The notes below the pieces were generated by a model. It had not been told where the DNA came from. It saw only the letters and a list, made by a program, of their open reading frames with translations, and did no database searches. DNA of 64,000 nt. It comes from Penumbrarchaeum sp964445525. GTDB taxonomy: Archaea; Thermoplasmatota; Penumbrarchaeia; Penumbrarchaeales; Penumbrarchaeaceae. Made by a program: the position numbers and the translations under genes. Location of the stretch: assembly GCA_964445525.1 (NCBI GenBank), contig CAYULA010000007.1:1-64000 (forward strand). Reading direction: 5' to 3'. Positions 1 to 11,200 of the stretch are shown here, one piece after another; positions within the stretch are counted from its first letter, which is position 1; the number at the start of each line of letters is the position of its first letter.

Positions 1-102
1 TCGAATGTCATCTCAAACTGATCCGGGGTTCAAATTACCTTCGGAACTACTGGGATGATTAACAGCTTTCTATAAAATGGAAGCAAAATCATGGACAACC
101 TT

Positions 103-1227
103 TCAAAATCCGGGGTCAAAGTTCCAATCCCGCTCCCATCTTTCGATATCATCCTCCAGTACCCTCTCCTGATCCATCTTCACAACATTCCTGCTTTCCA
201 AAGATCTCAACTTCCCCTGAATCACAGCTTTTTCGTATCTGGAGGGCCCTCTGAGGGGTGTCATGGTCCAGAGCTTTCTCGGCGGTTCCTTTTTATCTGG
301 AGGATCCTCGGCAGTTATGATAATTCTGATGAAACCCAGAATCAAAACGATAATGATTAACAGTATGATTATCGGAATCAAGAACCAGGGTGGATTGGCC
401 ATTTCCTCTTCTTCGACCACCGGTTCGGGAAGGGTTTCGTTATCATCAGGTTCTTCTCCTTGATCGGCCTCTTTCTTTTCAATGACATCGATTGTCCTTG
501 TCCTGCTGTCGCTCAGGTTGCCGTCGCTTGCTCGGACAGTGATCGAGTGGGTTCCAGGTTCGTGGAAGATCCTTTCAATCTCTCTAGCCGAACCTGCGGG
601 TTCGTTGTCTATCTCCCATTTAATGGAAATCTCGTCCATGTCCGGGTCCGAAATATTGGAGATGGAAAAACTCACCCTTTCCCCTTCATTGACCTCCTCC
701 GGCAGGATCGAGATCCCTCCTTCAATGGATGGTGGTTCGTTCTTATCCACGAGCTTGAGGTTGATCACCTCGAGATCCACTGTCTGATTATTCATACACA
801 GGAAGGCCAATGTTATGCTTACATTTTCCAGCATATCCTCCCCGTCAAACCAGATCATCTGGTCCGAAACAGGGAATTCAAGGGAATAGGAGCCATTGTC
901 CAGCAATTCATTTGTTATATTGATCTGAGGTTCTGCGTATGGCAGCTGATCCGATAAGGGTGCGATCCCCATTACCCAGGCATCTATGTTTGTGATCAAT
1001 ACGATCTCAAAAGGATCCACACTCTTATTCAATTCCATGTACACGTTTACCTTATCATACTGGTGGATAACCTCCATCTCCGCACTTACGGTAATCAGAT
1101 CGGGATCAACAACCTCCGCACCGTTTATTCCAGCGGTCAAAGACAGCATCAAAACAACCAAAAAGACGCTTGTTGACCACCGTATTATTGTTTCATCCAT
1201 TATCTTTGTCACTTTCCTTATCAACAT
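103..1227 (-). CDS. Type I membrane-anchored surface protein with PKD-like domain
   Basis: A 374-residue protein of unknown function. It has an N-terminal hydrophobic signal (about residues 12-36), an extracellular part with several N-glycosylation sequons, a PKD/Ig-like domain at about 168-252 (key features: NEGE near its start, a DPDMD turn, WEID, and ASDGN near its end), an acidic linker, one transmembrane helix at about 280-305, and a basic cytoplasmic tail of about 70 residues. PKD-type domains usually mediate adhesion or spacing on the cell surface. An in-frame ATG ten codons downstream is an alternative start that leaves the signal intact. It is divergent from the SRPBCC gene. The topology is visible in the sequence; the role is inferred. 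Confidence 0.75.
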   Translation of the reverse strand: MLIRKVTKIMDETIIRWSTSVFLVVLMLSLTAGINGAEVVDPDLITVSAEMEVIHQYDKVNVYMELNKSVDPFEIVLITNIDAWVMGIAPLSDQLPYAEPQINITNELLDNGSYSLEFPVSDQMIWFDGEDMLENVSITLAFLCMNNQTVDLEVINLKLVDKNEPPSIEGGISILPEEVNEGERVSFSISNISDPDMDEISIKWEIDNEPAGSAREIERIFHEPGTHSITVRASDGNLSDSRTRTIDVIEKKEADQGEEPDDNETLPEPVVEEEEMANPPWFLIPIIILLIIIVLILGFIRIIITAEDPPDKKEPPRKLWTMTPLRGPSRYEKAVIQGKLRSLESRNVVKMDQERVLEDDIERWERDWNFDPGF

Positions 1228-1332
1228 ATTGGGATTGGTACCATTTTATCATTTCCCTTCAAAATACATGATATTAAGCCGCAAATATTATGAGATACCC
1301 TGCCAAGGATATAACAAAGAGTTGATTACAAG

Positions 1333-1773
1333 ATGAAGGAAATCAGCACAGAAACCCTCATTGATGCACCTCCTGAAACGGTCTGGCTTGTACTAACGGA
1401 TTTCTACAGCTATCCTAACTGGAGCAGCTTCATATCGAGAATCGATGGCTCCTCGGAAAGGGGAGGGGTATTGAATGTGGTGATGAAGGACGGAAAGGGA
1501 AAGGATAGAAAGTTCAAATCTGAAGTACTCATATCTGAACCCGAGAAGGAGTTCAGATGGAAGGGAAAATTAGGCGGAATGGGATGGCTTTTCTCCGGGG
1601 AACATTATTTCAAAATCCAAAAAGCAGGAGAGGGCAGAACCCGCCTCACCCACGGCGAGATCTTCACTGGTTTTATGGTTCCCATGCTCTGGAGGTCACT
1701 GAACACGGATACCAGACAGGGTTTTCTGGAATTCAACAAGTCTATAAAGAGAAGGGCCGAATCCCTGACATGA
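1333..1773 (+). CDS. SRPBCC (START-like) family protein
   Basis: A 146-residue cytosolic protein of usual length for the SRPBCC/polyketide cyclase superfamily. The N-terminal pattern (acidic strand, APPETVW, then DFYSYPNW about residues 10-32) and the later FRWKGKLGG and G(E)HYF strands match the helix-grip fold that holds a hydrophobic ligand in a deep cavity. No catalytic residues can be assigned, so ligand and role are unknown. No strong Shine-Dalgarno sequence precedes the ATG. It lies 41 bp upstream of a DUF402 gene on the same strand and may be cotranscribed with it. Confidence 0.75.
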   Translation: MKEISTETLIDAPPETVWLVLTDFYSYPNWSSFISRIDGSSERGGVLNVVMKDGKGKDRKFKSEVLISEPEKEFRWKGKLGGMGWLFSGEHYFKIQKAGEGRTRLTHGEIFTGFMVPMLWRSLNTDTRQGFLEFNKSIKRRAESLT

Positions 1774-1814
1774 GGGACAAATCGGTAAAGTAATGATATC
1801 TTTTCGGAATCTCC

Positions 1815-2276
1815 ATGACCTATACCATCAGGAAGCTCCTCCCCGACGGATCGATCAAGATACAATACGAGGGAGCCCTCAGGGAGAAAAAAGAGGACCA
1901 TATATCCATAGACACCGGCTGGTCCGGGGAAACTCTCGATCTGGGGTATGTCCTATTCGAACCGGATGATAAGTGGGTAGAGACCTTCTTCTTTGACAGA
2001 TGGTACAACATCTTCAGGATCGCCGATGATAGAGAATCCCTGAAGGGGTTCTACATAAACATCTCCAAGCCCCCCGTTATCAGGGATCATGTAATCGACT
2101 GGGAGGACCTCGCAATCGATATCTGGGTGAGGCCGGATGGAACCCATATTATTCTCGATGAGGATGAGTTCGAGGACCTCGATATTGAGGAAGGAACCAG
2201 GAGCAGGGCCCTTGAGGCATTGGAAACCGTAAAGAAATTGGTTGGGAAAGGAGACACCTCCCTTTTGGAATATTAA
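1815..2276 (+). CDS. DUF402 family protein
   Basis: A 153-residue protein matching the DUF402 fold. The diagnostic stretch is a basic/aromatic RWYNIFRI strand (about residues 62-69), then LKGFYINISKPP, a W-x-DLAIDIWV strand, a PDG turn and LDEDEFED. The family includes nucleoside di-/triphosphatases of Gram-positive bacteria and the C-terminal domain of the archaeal RNA-binding protein FAU-1. This is a stand-alone copy without the FAU-1 RNase E/G-like N-terminal part. The acidic residues of the DIW and LDEDEFED segments are present, so phosphatase activity is possible but unproven. Confidence 0.75.
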   Translation: MTYTIRKLLPDGSIKIQYEGALREKKEDHISIDTGWSGETLDLGYVLFEPDDKWVETFFFDRWYNIFRIADDRESLKGFYINISKPPVIRDHVIDWEDLAIDIWVRPDGTHIILDEDEFEDLDIEEGTRSRALEALETVKKLVGKGDTSLLEY

Positions 2277-2321
2277 TGAACCTCCCAATTTTTAAAATAT
2301 GATCAATTCCATATTTTTTCC

Positions 2322-5300
2322 ATGGTTTGGAAGGGATTTTGCAGTCTGAACGTAATTATCACACTGAGTCTGATCTTCCTTGATCTGACACCTATAGTCG
2401 AAAACGGATCCGGTCACCGGTTGTCTGAAGAGATATTTCTTGATGAGTCGGATGGTATTCAAGAACAATATTTGGTGAAATCCACAGATGACGAATTCAA
2501 AGACCAGGAAAGTAGAAAAGAAAATGAAATTGTAGATGAGAAAGAAATGATAACAGTCGAGTCTGCTAACGTTGAAATCTACAATTATGATCCCAAACCC
2601 AGTCCAATGGATTCTAACCGCGGATATGAGAGTGATTCGAATACCGGCAAACAAAGGTCCGGATCCAATTGGACATTGATGGTCTATCTTGATGGTAATC
2701 ACGATCTGTGCACACACGGATCAAGCGATATGTCGGAAATCAATGCCTCCTTTGCGGCAAATGTGGATGTGATCGTACTCAAGGATGATGATAGCGGAGA
2801 AGGAAATGACACAAGGATGTATTACGTGAATAACGGGATCTCATCGGAACTATACCCGGATTGGCTGGATGATGAGGAGAACATGGGCGATGGTGACAAT
2901 CTCTTCGACTTTGTCAACTGGTCCCTGTCGAATTATCCCTCCGACAGAACGATGCTTCTTTTCTGGGATCATGGTTCTGCATACTGGGGCTGCTGTCGTG
3001 ACGAGGACCCGGGTCCTGATTTCATCGAAGATAAGGATTACTTGAGGATAATGGAAATCAGGGATGCCCTTGACAGAGCCATTCCATCGGGTGAAAAGCT
3101 GGATGTAATGGCTTTCTGTGCTTGCAGCATGGCCAATACGGAGGTTTGCTATTGTTTGGCAGACTACGCGGATTACCTCCTTGCATCCGAACAGGCCGGT
3201 TGGCTGACCGAGTCCGAAGGCTTCAACTGGGATTTCACACAGATCATCAACGAGATGAACACAAACGGTGATCCCGTTGATATCTGCCAGTATATCATCG
3301 ATACGACCATGGTGAACTCGGAAAATGTCCAGGCCCATAGGTCGCATACCTGGAGCCTGATAGACCTTGGAATAATGGATGATCTGGAAGACAGATTGGA
3401 TTGGTTCGCCTTTGAATTGATCGATGCTTTTCCCGATTATTACTATGAGATATCCGAGGCACGCCTAAATACAGAGGAATACAAGAGCGGTGTTAGACCG
3501 GACCTGTACCATTTCGCAATAAATATTGAAAATAACGGAATATTCCCTTCTGAACTTAGAAATGCGGCAAATACTCTGATGACAGGGATCGACAACGCTG
3601 TCTTGTACGAAGAGCACAGGACAGGGGATGACGTGGTTACCACGGGTCTGTATGATCCCGAGGTCACGGGGAGATCATCCTTTACCGCTACCGAGGATAA
3701 GGATAAAACCCATGGACCGGTGGATAATGCTCACGGCCTTAACATTTACTTTCCGGTAAATCATACCGGCCAGAGACTAAGCAAATACAGAAGCTCTACT
3801 CATGTCGAGTATTTCACGGATCGTTCACAGTGGGATGAATGGTTAGAGATCTATACCGGCTTTATCTATGTTGATGACAGCAACTCGGGTTTTCAGGGCG
3901 GCTGTATCAAATATCCCTTCGAAACAATAGGACAAGCGCTTGATGTGGCAGAGGAATACAATACGATCAGGGTTTTTGAGGGGACATATCAGGAGAATTG
4001 TGTCATAGAACTCGCCCTCAATTTGACAGGTAACGGAACATCAACCTCTGTTGATACTCATATCAATCCGACCTCCGGTATTTCAATAAATGTCTCGGCT
4101 GAAAATGTAGTCTTATCACTACTGGATATTCATTCCATCTCGGGAAATGGCCAGGATAATATCCTCGTCAACGACAATTACTGCATCATAAATAATTGCA
4201 CCATAGGCGAAACGGGAGGTTACGGTATACATCTCAAAAATACCTACGCCTGTGTTATTGACAACTGCACAATCACCGATTCTCAGGAGGCGGGATTGTA
4301 TCTTGAAGATACCTACAAAACCATCGTAAGCAAGTGCCAATTCTTCCAAAATGAAATTGGACTGCACCTCCATGATGGCTATGATGACACAATTGCAAAT
4401 TGCAGCATTCATGATAATTCTAATGATGGGGCATATATCAAGGACTCTGGCAAGATCGTGATAAATGACTGTGATATTTACAACTGCGGAGATTACGGAG
4501 TGTATGCCGATTCAAATTCTTATGATATCGATGGAAGATTCAATTACTGGGGCCACGCATCAGGGCCAGGTGGCTGGGGTCCTGGATCCGGGAGCGAGAT
4601 CTATCATGCAGTGGAATATTCACCCTGGCTTGGAAACTGGGTGGGAACCGAGCCCCATCAGGAGTATTACGTGGATTATCACGGGACCATCCAGTCCGCG
4701 ATTGATCATTCCACTCCCTTTGATATAATATATGTTTATCATTCATATTATAAAGAACAGATCATTGTGGATAAAACCCTCTCTCTATACGGTTTGGTGG
4801 AATCTCCCCCCTATCCTGTAATTTATCATAATGAAGGCGGTGATGTGGTAAATATACTTGCTGAAAATGTTGTGATGCGGTATTTCAATATAACCACAGT
4901 AGGTTATTCCGGAAACGGGATCGTGGTAGGAGGGCCAAATAGCGAGGCAGATGGTACTTCCATAAGTTTCTGCAATGTCACTGATGTCGGCGATAACGGG
5001 ATCCATGTGGATTATACATCCAATTCTTGCTCGTTCGAAAATTGCGGAATAAGAAAAACCGGGAAAAACGGGATTCTGGTTGATGACTCAATTGATCTTG
5101 CAGCCCATGATATCAATATATCATCGGGCAGGATAACCGATTGCGTTGAAGCCGGGATCCGCATCGAAAACAGATGCGAGAATATTTTTATCGATAATTG
5201 CCAGATCCAGAATAATTCGGGGAACGGTTTACTTATAAAAGGAAAAAGGACTCGGATCACGGGATCGTCCGTGATCAACAATTCCAAAAGCGGAGTATTG

Positions 5301-7370
5301 TTGGAGGGAGCCGAAGATACCTGCATAAAATGGGGAAAAATATCTGATAATACAGGGTATGGATTGGAAGAGACAGGAGCATCCTCGGGAACCGACGCCA
5401 GATTCAATTTCTGGGGGTATGAATCCGGACCCGGAGGTTCAGGACCCGGAACAGGCAACGGAGTAACCTCCAATGCGCAGTACTCACCCTGGTTGGGATT
5501 GGTGCCGGATTCATCGCCCATGACATTCTTCGTTGATCCGACCGGTTCGATACAAACTGCCATAGATAATTCTTCGGACGACGATTCGATACAATTGATA
5601 GAGGGTCATTTTCTGGAATCCATATTGATCGATAAGAGATTATACCTGTCGGGAATTGGTTCGGGGAAGGATCATTCTTTGAACTCCCTGATCGATGCCG
5701 ATAATTCGGGTACTGCTGTGACAGTGATCTCTTCATCTGTGAGGATTTCAGATATTTACATAGCCACGGGTCCTCTCGGAAGCGATGGTATTTCCATAAT
5801 TGCAGATAATGTATCAATAGATAACTGTACCTTATCAAAATGCGGCGGCAACGGGATAAGCCTCCTGAGGTCCTCATACTGCAATATCACTGATTGTTTA
5901 ATAGAAAAAGCCGATGGTAACGGGATAGACCTCCGATATATCTTCTTTTACACCTTTGCAGGGTCCAATAACAACAACATCAGAAACTGCACCATCACCC
6001 AGTGCGGATCGAGCGGGATCGAAATAGGATCACATTGCACTGAGAATACGGTCACAGACACCAGGGTCTTCAACAATTCCGTATATGGCATCTATTTGAA
6101 CGGGTCGAATAACTGCTCCATCATCAACTGTGGTATAGAGAAGAACCAATACGGTATACTGGGAAGAGACAGCGAAAACACCTATGTCTCGAGGACTATG
6201 ATAATGGGAAACAGCAGGGGAGTTGACCTTGATGGATCTTCGGGCTGGAAAATTACCTGCTGCGATATTGCCAAGAACACCAATTACGGGGTTTTCGCCT
6301 CATTTTCCAATCCCGATGTGGATGCCAGGTTCAATCACTGGGGAAATCCATCAGGTCCGGGTGGGGTCGGTCCCGGAAACGGTGATCATGTTTCCGTCAA
6401 TGTACTTTATTCGCCTTGGCTCGGAAATAAATGCGGTTCGGTCCCTCAAACATTTCACGTGGATGAGACCGGGCTGATTCGTGATGCGGTTTTCATGGCC
6501 AATGATGACGACACCATCATTGTCATGAAGGGGGAATATGAAGAATATCTGAAGATCGAAAAAAAGGTCAAACTTATCGGGGCGGGACCTGGTGAAACCA
6601 TAATCAATGGACTTGGAACAGGGGATCTGATGATAATAATGGCAGAGGGTGTCCATGTGGAGGGATTACATTTCAGACCCAATCAATCCAAGGTCATGAA
6701 AACGGGAATCGTGATTGTTGCAAAAAATGTGACATTGAATAATGTGCTGTGCACCTCATTTACCACCGGTGTATTGGTCAGGGATTCTTCCGGTTGCCTG
6801 TTGAAAGGTGTCATCTGCACGGAAAATGAGCATGGAATACTTCTCTTGAGCTCCCATGACAACATTCTCGTAAACATCTCGGCGATATCAAACATACATG
6901 AAGGATTGGAATTGAGAGGGTCGAACAACAATAACATCGAGGGTGGAATCATCAAATTCAATGCGGTTGGTATTCTATGCAGCAACAACTCCAGGGGAAA
7001 TTCGGCCCATTACAATCACTTGATCGGAAACAGGTTGTTTGGGGTCAAGGTGGAAGGGGAGAAGGATCCGAGTGTGATAAATGCAACACATAATTGGTGG
7101 GGCCATAGAAATGGTCCGTTCAATTCCAGGAAAAATCCCGGGGCCAAAGGAAACAACATAACCGATAAAATTCCCTTTTCACCCTGGCTGGACGAGGAAG
7201 GGAAGGAGATCTACTCCGCAGATACCTCCGATGGAGACGATGATAGCGAAGGTATTTTCCGAGAAAGGATTTTCTGGGTGATCACGGTTTTGGGACTTTT
7301 AATATTGGTTTCATTCCTGCTTGCGGTGATGTTCAGGTACAGATCCACCATGGATTATTACGAGGATTGA
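2322..7370 (+). CDS. Secreted clostripain-like (C11) peptidase with four beta-helix modules and a C-terminal anchor
   Basis: A 1682-residue surface protein. After a signal peptide (about 8-30) and an acidic linker comes a C11 cysteine peptidase domain (about 115-515). The catalytic His is His217 in WDHG and the likely nucleophile is Cys268 in FCACSMANTEV, which aligns with the clostripain FDACLMANxEV motif. Residues 515-1620 form four right-handed parallel beta-helix modules, each closed by a linker with FN-x-WG, a GP-rich turn and YSPWL (WG at about 740, 1028, 1337 and 1591). A transmembrane helix (about 1649-1674) and a short basic tail anchor it. C11 enzymes usually cleave after basic residues; the beta-helix part probably binds polysaccharide or protein. 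An extracellular protein-degrading role is inferred. Confidence 0.85.
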   Translation: MVWKGFCSLNVIITLSLIFLDLTPIVENGSGHRLSEEIFLDESDGIQEQYLVKSTDDEFKDQESRKENEIVDEKEMITVESANVEIYNYDPKPSPMDSNRGYESDSNTGKQRSGSNWTLMVYLDGNHDLCTHGSSDMSEINASFAANVDVIVLKDDDSGEGNDTRMYYVNNGISSELYPDWLDDEENMGDGDNLFDFVNWSLSNYPSDRTMLLFWDHGSAYWGCCRDEDPGPDFIEDKDYLRIMEIRDALDRAIPSGEKLDVMAFCACSMANTEVCYCLADYADYLLASEQAGWLTESEGFNWDFTQIINEMNTNGDPVDICQYIIDTTMVNSENVQAHRSHTWSLIDLGIMDDLEDRLDWFAFELIDAFPDYYYEISEARLNTEEYKSGVRPDLYHFAINIENNGIFPSELRNAANTLMTGIDNAVLYEEHRTGDDVVTTGLYDPEVTGRSSFTATEDKDKTHGPVDNAHGLNIYFPVNHTGQRLSKYRSSTHVEYFTDRSQWDEWLEIYTGFIYVDDSNSGFQGGCIKYPFETIGQALDVAEEYNTIRVFEGTYQENCVIELALNLTGNGTSTSVDTHINPTSGISINVSAENVVLSLLDIHSISGNGQDNILVNDNYCIINNCTIGETGGYGIHLKNTYACVIDNCTITDSQEAGLYLEDTYKTIVSKCQFFQNEIGLHLHDGYDDTIANCSIHDNSNDGAYIKDSGKIVINDCDIYNCGDYGVYADSNSYDIDGRFNYWGHASGPGGWGPGSGSEIYHAVEYSPWLGNWVGTEPHQEYYVDYHGTIQSAIDHSTPFDIIYVYHSYYKEQIIVDKTLSLYGLVESPPYPVIYHNEGGDVVNILAENVVMRYFNITTVGYSGNGIVVGGPNSEADGTSISFCNVTDVGDNGIHVDYTSNSCSFENCGIRKTGKNGILVDDSIDLAAHDINISSGRITDCVEAGIRIENRCENIFIDNCQIQNNSGNGLLIKGKRTRITGSSVINNSKSGVLLEGAEDTCIKWGKISDNTGYGLEETGASSGTDARFNFWGYESGPGGSGPGTGNGVTSNAQYSPWLGLVPDSSPMTFFVDPTGSIQTAIDNSSDDDSIQLIEGHFLESILIDKRLYLSGIGSGKDHSLNSLIDADNSGTAVTVISSSVRISDIYIATGPLGSDGISIIADNVSIDNCTLSKCGGNGISLLRSSYCNITDCLIEKADGNGIDLRYIFFYTFAGSNNNNIRNCTITQCGSSGIEIGSHCTENTVTDTRVFNNSVYGIYLNGSNNCSIINCGIEKNQYGILGRDSENTYVSRTMIMGNSRGVDLDGSSGWKITCCDIAKNTNYGVFASFSNPDVDARFNHWGNPSGPGGVGPGNGDHVSVNVLYSPWLGNKCGSVPQTFHVDETGLIRDAVFMANDDDTIIVMKGEYEEYLKIEKKVKLIGAGPGETIINGLGTGDLMIIMAEGVHVEGLHFRPNQSKVMKTGIVIVAKNVTLNNVLCTSFTTGVLVRDSSGCLLKGVICTENEHGILLLSSHDNILVNISAISNIHEGLELRGSNNNNIEGGIIKFNAVGILCSNNSRGNSAHYNHLIGNRLFGVKVEGEKDPSVINATHNWWGHRNGPFNSRKNPGAKGNNITDKIPFSPWLDEEGKEIYSADTSDGDDDSEGIFRERIFWVITVLGLLILVSFLLAVMFRYRSTMDYYED

Positions 7371-7496
7371 GATCGGAGAAAGATTCTAACATTTTTTCAT
7401 GAAATAGGAAATTCAAAGCGTCCAGTCAATAATCTCTTTAAATAATCTTGATCTGAAAAATACAGCTTAAGTCCGGGGGAGCGGGGGTTTGTACGT
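7371..7496. other. Intergenic stretch with G-rich patch
   Basis: This is non-coding sequence between convergent genes. It contains a G-rich patch (two runs of five G at about 7475-7487) but no gene or clear promoter that I can support. Confidence 0.5.
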
Positions 7497-7520
7497 TCGA
7501 TCGAAGCCTGCTTCGATCGA
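7497..7520. terminator. Perfect 11-bp palindromic hairpin between convergent genes
   Basis: The arms TCGATCGAAGC (7497-7507) and GCTTCGATCGA (7510-7520) are perfect reverse complements with only CT between them. The hairpin sits 14 bp from the stop codon of the minus-strand cation transporter and 126 bp beyond the plus-strand C11 peptidase. There is no T-run on either side, so it is at best a bidirectional 3'-end or RNA-stability hairpin. Confidence 0.45.
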
Positions 7521-7534
7521 TTATTCATTGTATT

Positions 7535-8143
7535 CTACTCATTGGCTTCCCGCCACTGCTCGATACCTTCCTTGATCAAGAACAATGCAATGAACAATCC
7601 AGTAACAGGGTCGGCCCACCACCAGCCGAAGAGAGCATTCAGTCCCAATCCGAGAAGAAGTGCTACAGAGAGGACGGCACATACCATTGTTTCCTTTGCA
7701 TCGGCGACGAGGGCCTTCGATCCGATTTCCTTGCCGGTTCTTACCTTCAAAAATGAAAGAACCGGCATTATGATCATCGATGCAGTGGCAATCACGATAC
7801 CCGGAATGGAAGCTTTAGGGGCCTCACTCGTGTATAGGGTTTCAAGGGATTCATAAAGGATCCAGACAGCCAGGATGAAGAATGTAACGGATACCAGTTT
7901 TATTGCCCTTCTCTCGATCCTTTCCTCTCTTTCTTCGGAGAGGCCCTCGTGCTGATGGAGCCTCCATATGAGGACACTACCTGAAAGAGATTCAACGATG
8001 GAATCCAGTCCGAAACCTACAAGTGCGGGGGACCCAGCAAGGAATCCGAAAAATATTGAGAGGACCGCCTCGAACAGATTGTAGATCAGTGTAAAATATT
8101 CGAGTATGAGGCCCTTTCGGTAGCCGTTCATATCACTGACCAT
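7535..8143 (-). CDS. Cation diffusion facilitator (CDF) family transporter, short form
   Basis: An integral membrane protein of about 202 residues with the CDF transmembrane domain. The family signature GFGLDSIVESLSG contains the metal-coordinating Asp of helix 2, and ADAKETMVC followed by WWWADP matches helix 5 and the last loop. About five or six helices are visible. CDF proteins exchange divalent metals (Zn, Mn, Fe, Co) for protons. The protein ends directly after the last helix, so the cytoplasmic ferredoxin-like domain of full-length members (about 300 residues) is missing. The ATG at 8143 is chosen because GGTG lies five bases upstream and family members start just before the LILEYF helix. 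Upstream in-frame ATGs at 8170 and 8200 are possible. Confidence 0.8.
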   Translation of the reverse strand: MVSDMNGYRKGLILEYFTLIYNLFEAVLSIFFGFLAGSPALVGFGLDSIVESLSGSVLIWRLHQHEGLSEEREERIERRAIKLVSVTFFILAVWILYESLETLYTSEAPKASIPGIVIATASMIIMPVLSFLKVRTGKEIGSKALVADAKETMVCAVLSVALLLGLGLNALFGWWWADPVTGLFIALFLIKEGIEQWREANE

Positions 8144-8248
8144 GAAGACACCATAAACCGCATATTTCATGATAATCCCTGAAATACAACAGAATGCCAT
8201 TCAAAAAGATAATATTTCATTTCCGACAATAACTGTGCGGGGTTGGAA

Positions 8249-11200
8249 ATGAGGGAACACCGGCTGTTTCGATGGGGACAATTTCTCACTGTGCTTATAA
8301 TATCCATGACCGCTTTTATTGGCTTCTCCTTCGGAGAGGGTGAAAGGGATAACGGAATGGTCGATCTGGCCGTTCAGGATATCTGGTATGACGAGAACCT
8401 GACAGTCTACTGCAGAATTGCAAGTCTAGCCGCATCTTATACCGGGATGTTCTATGTTAATCTGACTGTTAACGGACATCCTTACTTCTCTGAAGCCCAG
8501 CATATGATGGGATGGACCGGTTTCCTGAACGTGACATTCCAGCAGCGAATATCATGGGATGGTGAATCGGTCGAAGTCATGGTGAATGTATACGATCCCC
8601 AGTGGATCGAGGATAACGATACATCCAACGATCAGAGGACAGAGGTCTGGAGTAGGGATATGCCCAACTTGTGGGTCAGATCCGTTCATATTCCGGAACC
8701 GGGGGAGAATACGGTCATCGTGGTCGAGAACACCGGTTTCAAAACGGCTTATTCCCCGTTCAATGTTTCACTGAAATTGAATGGAACATGGAATTCGGAG
8801 GTTGTAATTTCGGACGACCTTGATCCATGGGAATCGGTAACGAAAGAATTCGACTGGACCTGGGACACGAAAATCTCACCATTGAACATAAATGTCACGG
8901 CAGATCCCCATGATGCGGTCCCGGAAATGGATGAGAGGGATAACAGCTATTTGATCACGTGGGAAAAGAGACCGATATTTCAATTCATACATTCACCCGA
9001 AGTGACTGATACGGATCAAAATACGGCGATTATTGAATGGGCCACATCGATTCCGGGGACATCCGTTATAGAATACGGCCAGAGCCTGGAACATGCAGGT
9101 GCTTACTCTTCCGGTGCAGTCTCGGACCAGGTGACAGCGACGCTTGACAAGTTGCTTCCGGGAACCCAGTACCTTTTCAGCATCAAGGTAACAGATGCTT
9201 ACGGAAGAACAATTTTCAGCGATCCCGTCCCATTCGTCACGCTTCCACCGGAAACCGGAGAAGAACCAACCATTGATTTCTCCGGGGATCTCGAGTACGA
9301 ATGGAAAGAGGATATGAAGATCCCCGTTGACATCTCAGATGATATTGGAATTAAAAAAGTGGATGTGTATGTAAACGGACATCCATATAAGAGCTTCGGA
9401 GGGATAAGGCAGAAGAACATTGCCAAGCTCGATCTCGGAAAACCGGAAGAAATGCAGCATCTGGTAAAAAACTGGGAGAACATCGAGGTTGTTATTCGGG
9501 TTACGGACGAGGAAGGAGAAGTATCCAGTCTCGAACTACCTTCAATGAAGGTTATGAAACCGATTGTTATCCCATACCCGAAGATTGTATGGTTCCCCAA
9601 CACCGATAGAACATACGACGGAACGGAGATGATTGTTGCAAGATGCGAGGACCCAGGGGGAGTTGTTAACGGAACGTGGTATGTTGACGGTGTGGAGATC
9701 GAGCACGATGAAAACCACCCCCCGACTGCAACCTATTTCGGACCCTGGTTTTCCTGGGATACCACCGGTTATTTCGACGGTTTCCATGATGTGACACTGG
9801 AAGTCTGGAACAACGAGGGGAACATCACTTCCGTCACAAGGACCCTGGAGGTGGATAATATTCTTCCTCCTGCCAGTCCCGAGATCTGGGTCAGAAGGGC
9901 TAACATCAGAAGAGTAGGTTCACTCTGCACTGTGAGATTGAACGTAACTAACCATGGATTGGGAGATGCGGTAAACGTTCGTATCGTTGATCGAATAAAG
10001 GGTTTCGTTCCGATCGATGGTGAAGATGGAACTCATCCCCTTTTCGGAGACGGAAAGGAATGGGAAGTCGTGCTGACAGCTTCCAGGATCAGAAGCGGTC
10101 AGACCGTATGGCTCGAATACAGAGCCATACCATTACTGTATAACTCGGAAGAGTGGATTCTCGGATACGAGGTCCCGAGACCTGATAACCCATCTCTCGA
10201 TTATACAACTTCATACAGCTACGAAAGGTCCGACGGGCTCGTGACATACAGCGGATTCACCTGGATACCGCCAATGAACTTCGAGGACGGATATATCATG
10301 GATGCTGGAGCGAGGCAGGCTCTGCTAAGTTCCAATTATCTGATGATCACAAACCCCGTTCTGCTTCTCCGACATTTCGTTTTCGGTGACGGTTATTTCG
10401 AAACGCTGGCCGAATGCGGGGAGCTTCTCGCACTGAAGAATGGTGTGTTCGGATTCATCGATATTAGGGGAGGGAGATCTCCGACACCGGAGCAGATCCT
10501 CGATACATTGATCGATTGGAAGGAGCTTCTTCACCCCGATTTCGAGGACAGTGGTTATCTGGGCATTCTGGGGGAGGACGAGATTATTCCGTCATGGAGC
10601 TACGAAAACGTCGTTGAGTCGGATGATGTAGAGGGAAGCGATCACGGTTATTCGAACCTTAACGGAGGAAATGCCCCCAGGTTGATCGTCGGAAGAATTC
10701 TCGGGAATACTCCCGAAAAACTCCTAGAACCTATAAGGGCCTCAAAAGGTGTGGCCTCGGGAATTTATCGCAACGATAACGACGGAAACGGAATAATCAT
10801 GTCCGGAGGCGGGGATGGTGTAGGATCCTTCCAGGGCAATGCTGATGATCTTCACCTGCTTATTTATGATGATATGAGAAGCTGCAGCCTGCAGCACATA
10901 AGCAGCCACCTTCCCATCGAGGATGGGTCCCTGGAGTTCGATGGCAAGAGCAGGCACATGGACGCCGGCGACCTTGACGGCGACGGATCGGGGGAGGTCG
11001 TCATTCTCGATTCCTCCGGCGACAGGGTCCATATCTATCATCCAGACACCGGTGCCGAATCCGATTTTTATCTGGATATGTCCGACCGGGCAGCCGTGGA
11101 GGTCGGCTGGATCGATTATTTCGACAGGAAGATGATTCTTGTTTTCGATGATTTCCCGGATGGGGATGAATTGAAATGCTTCCTGATGGACGGAACGGAA

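Noticed and set aside
7475..7490. G-quadruplex candidate
   Set aside because: Only two runs of five G are present, so four tracts in one strand need splitting of runs; the evidence is too weak.
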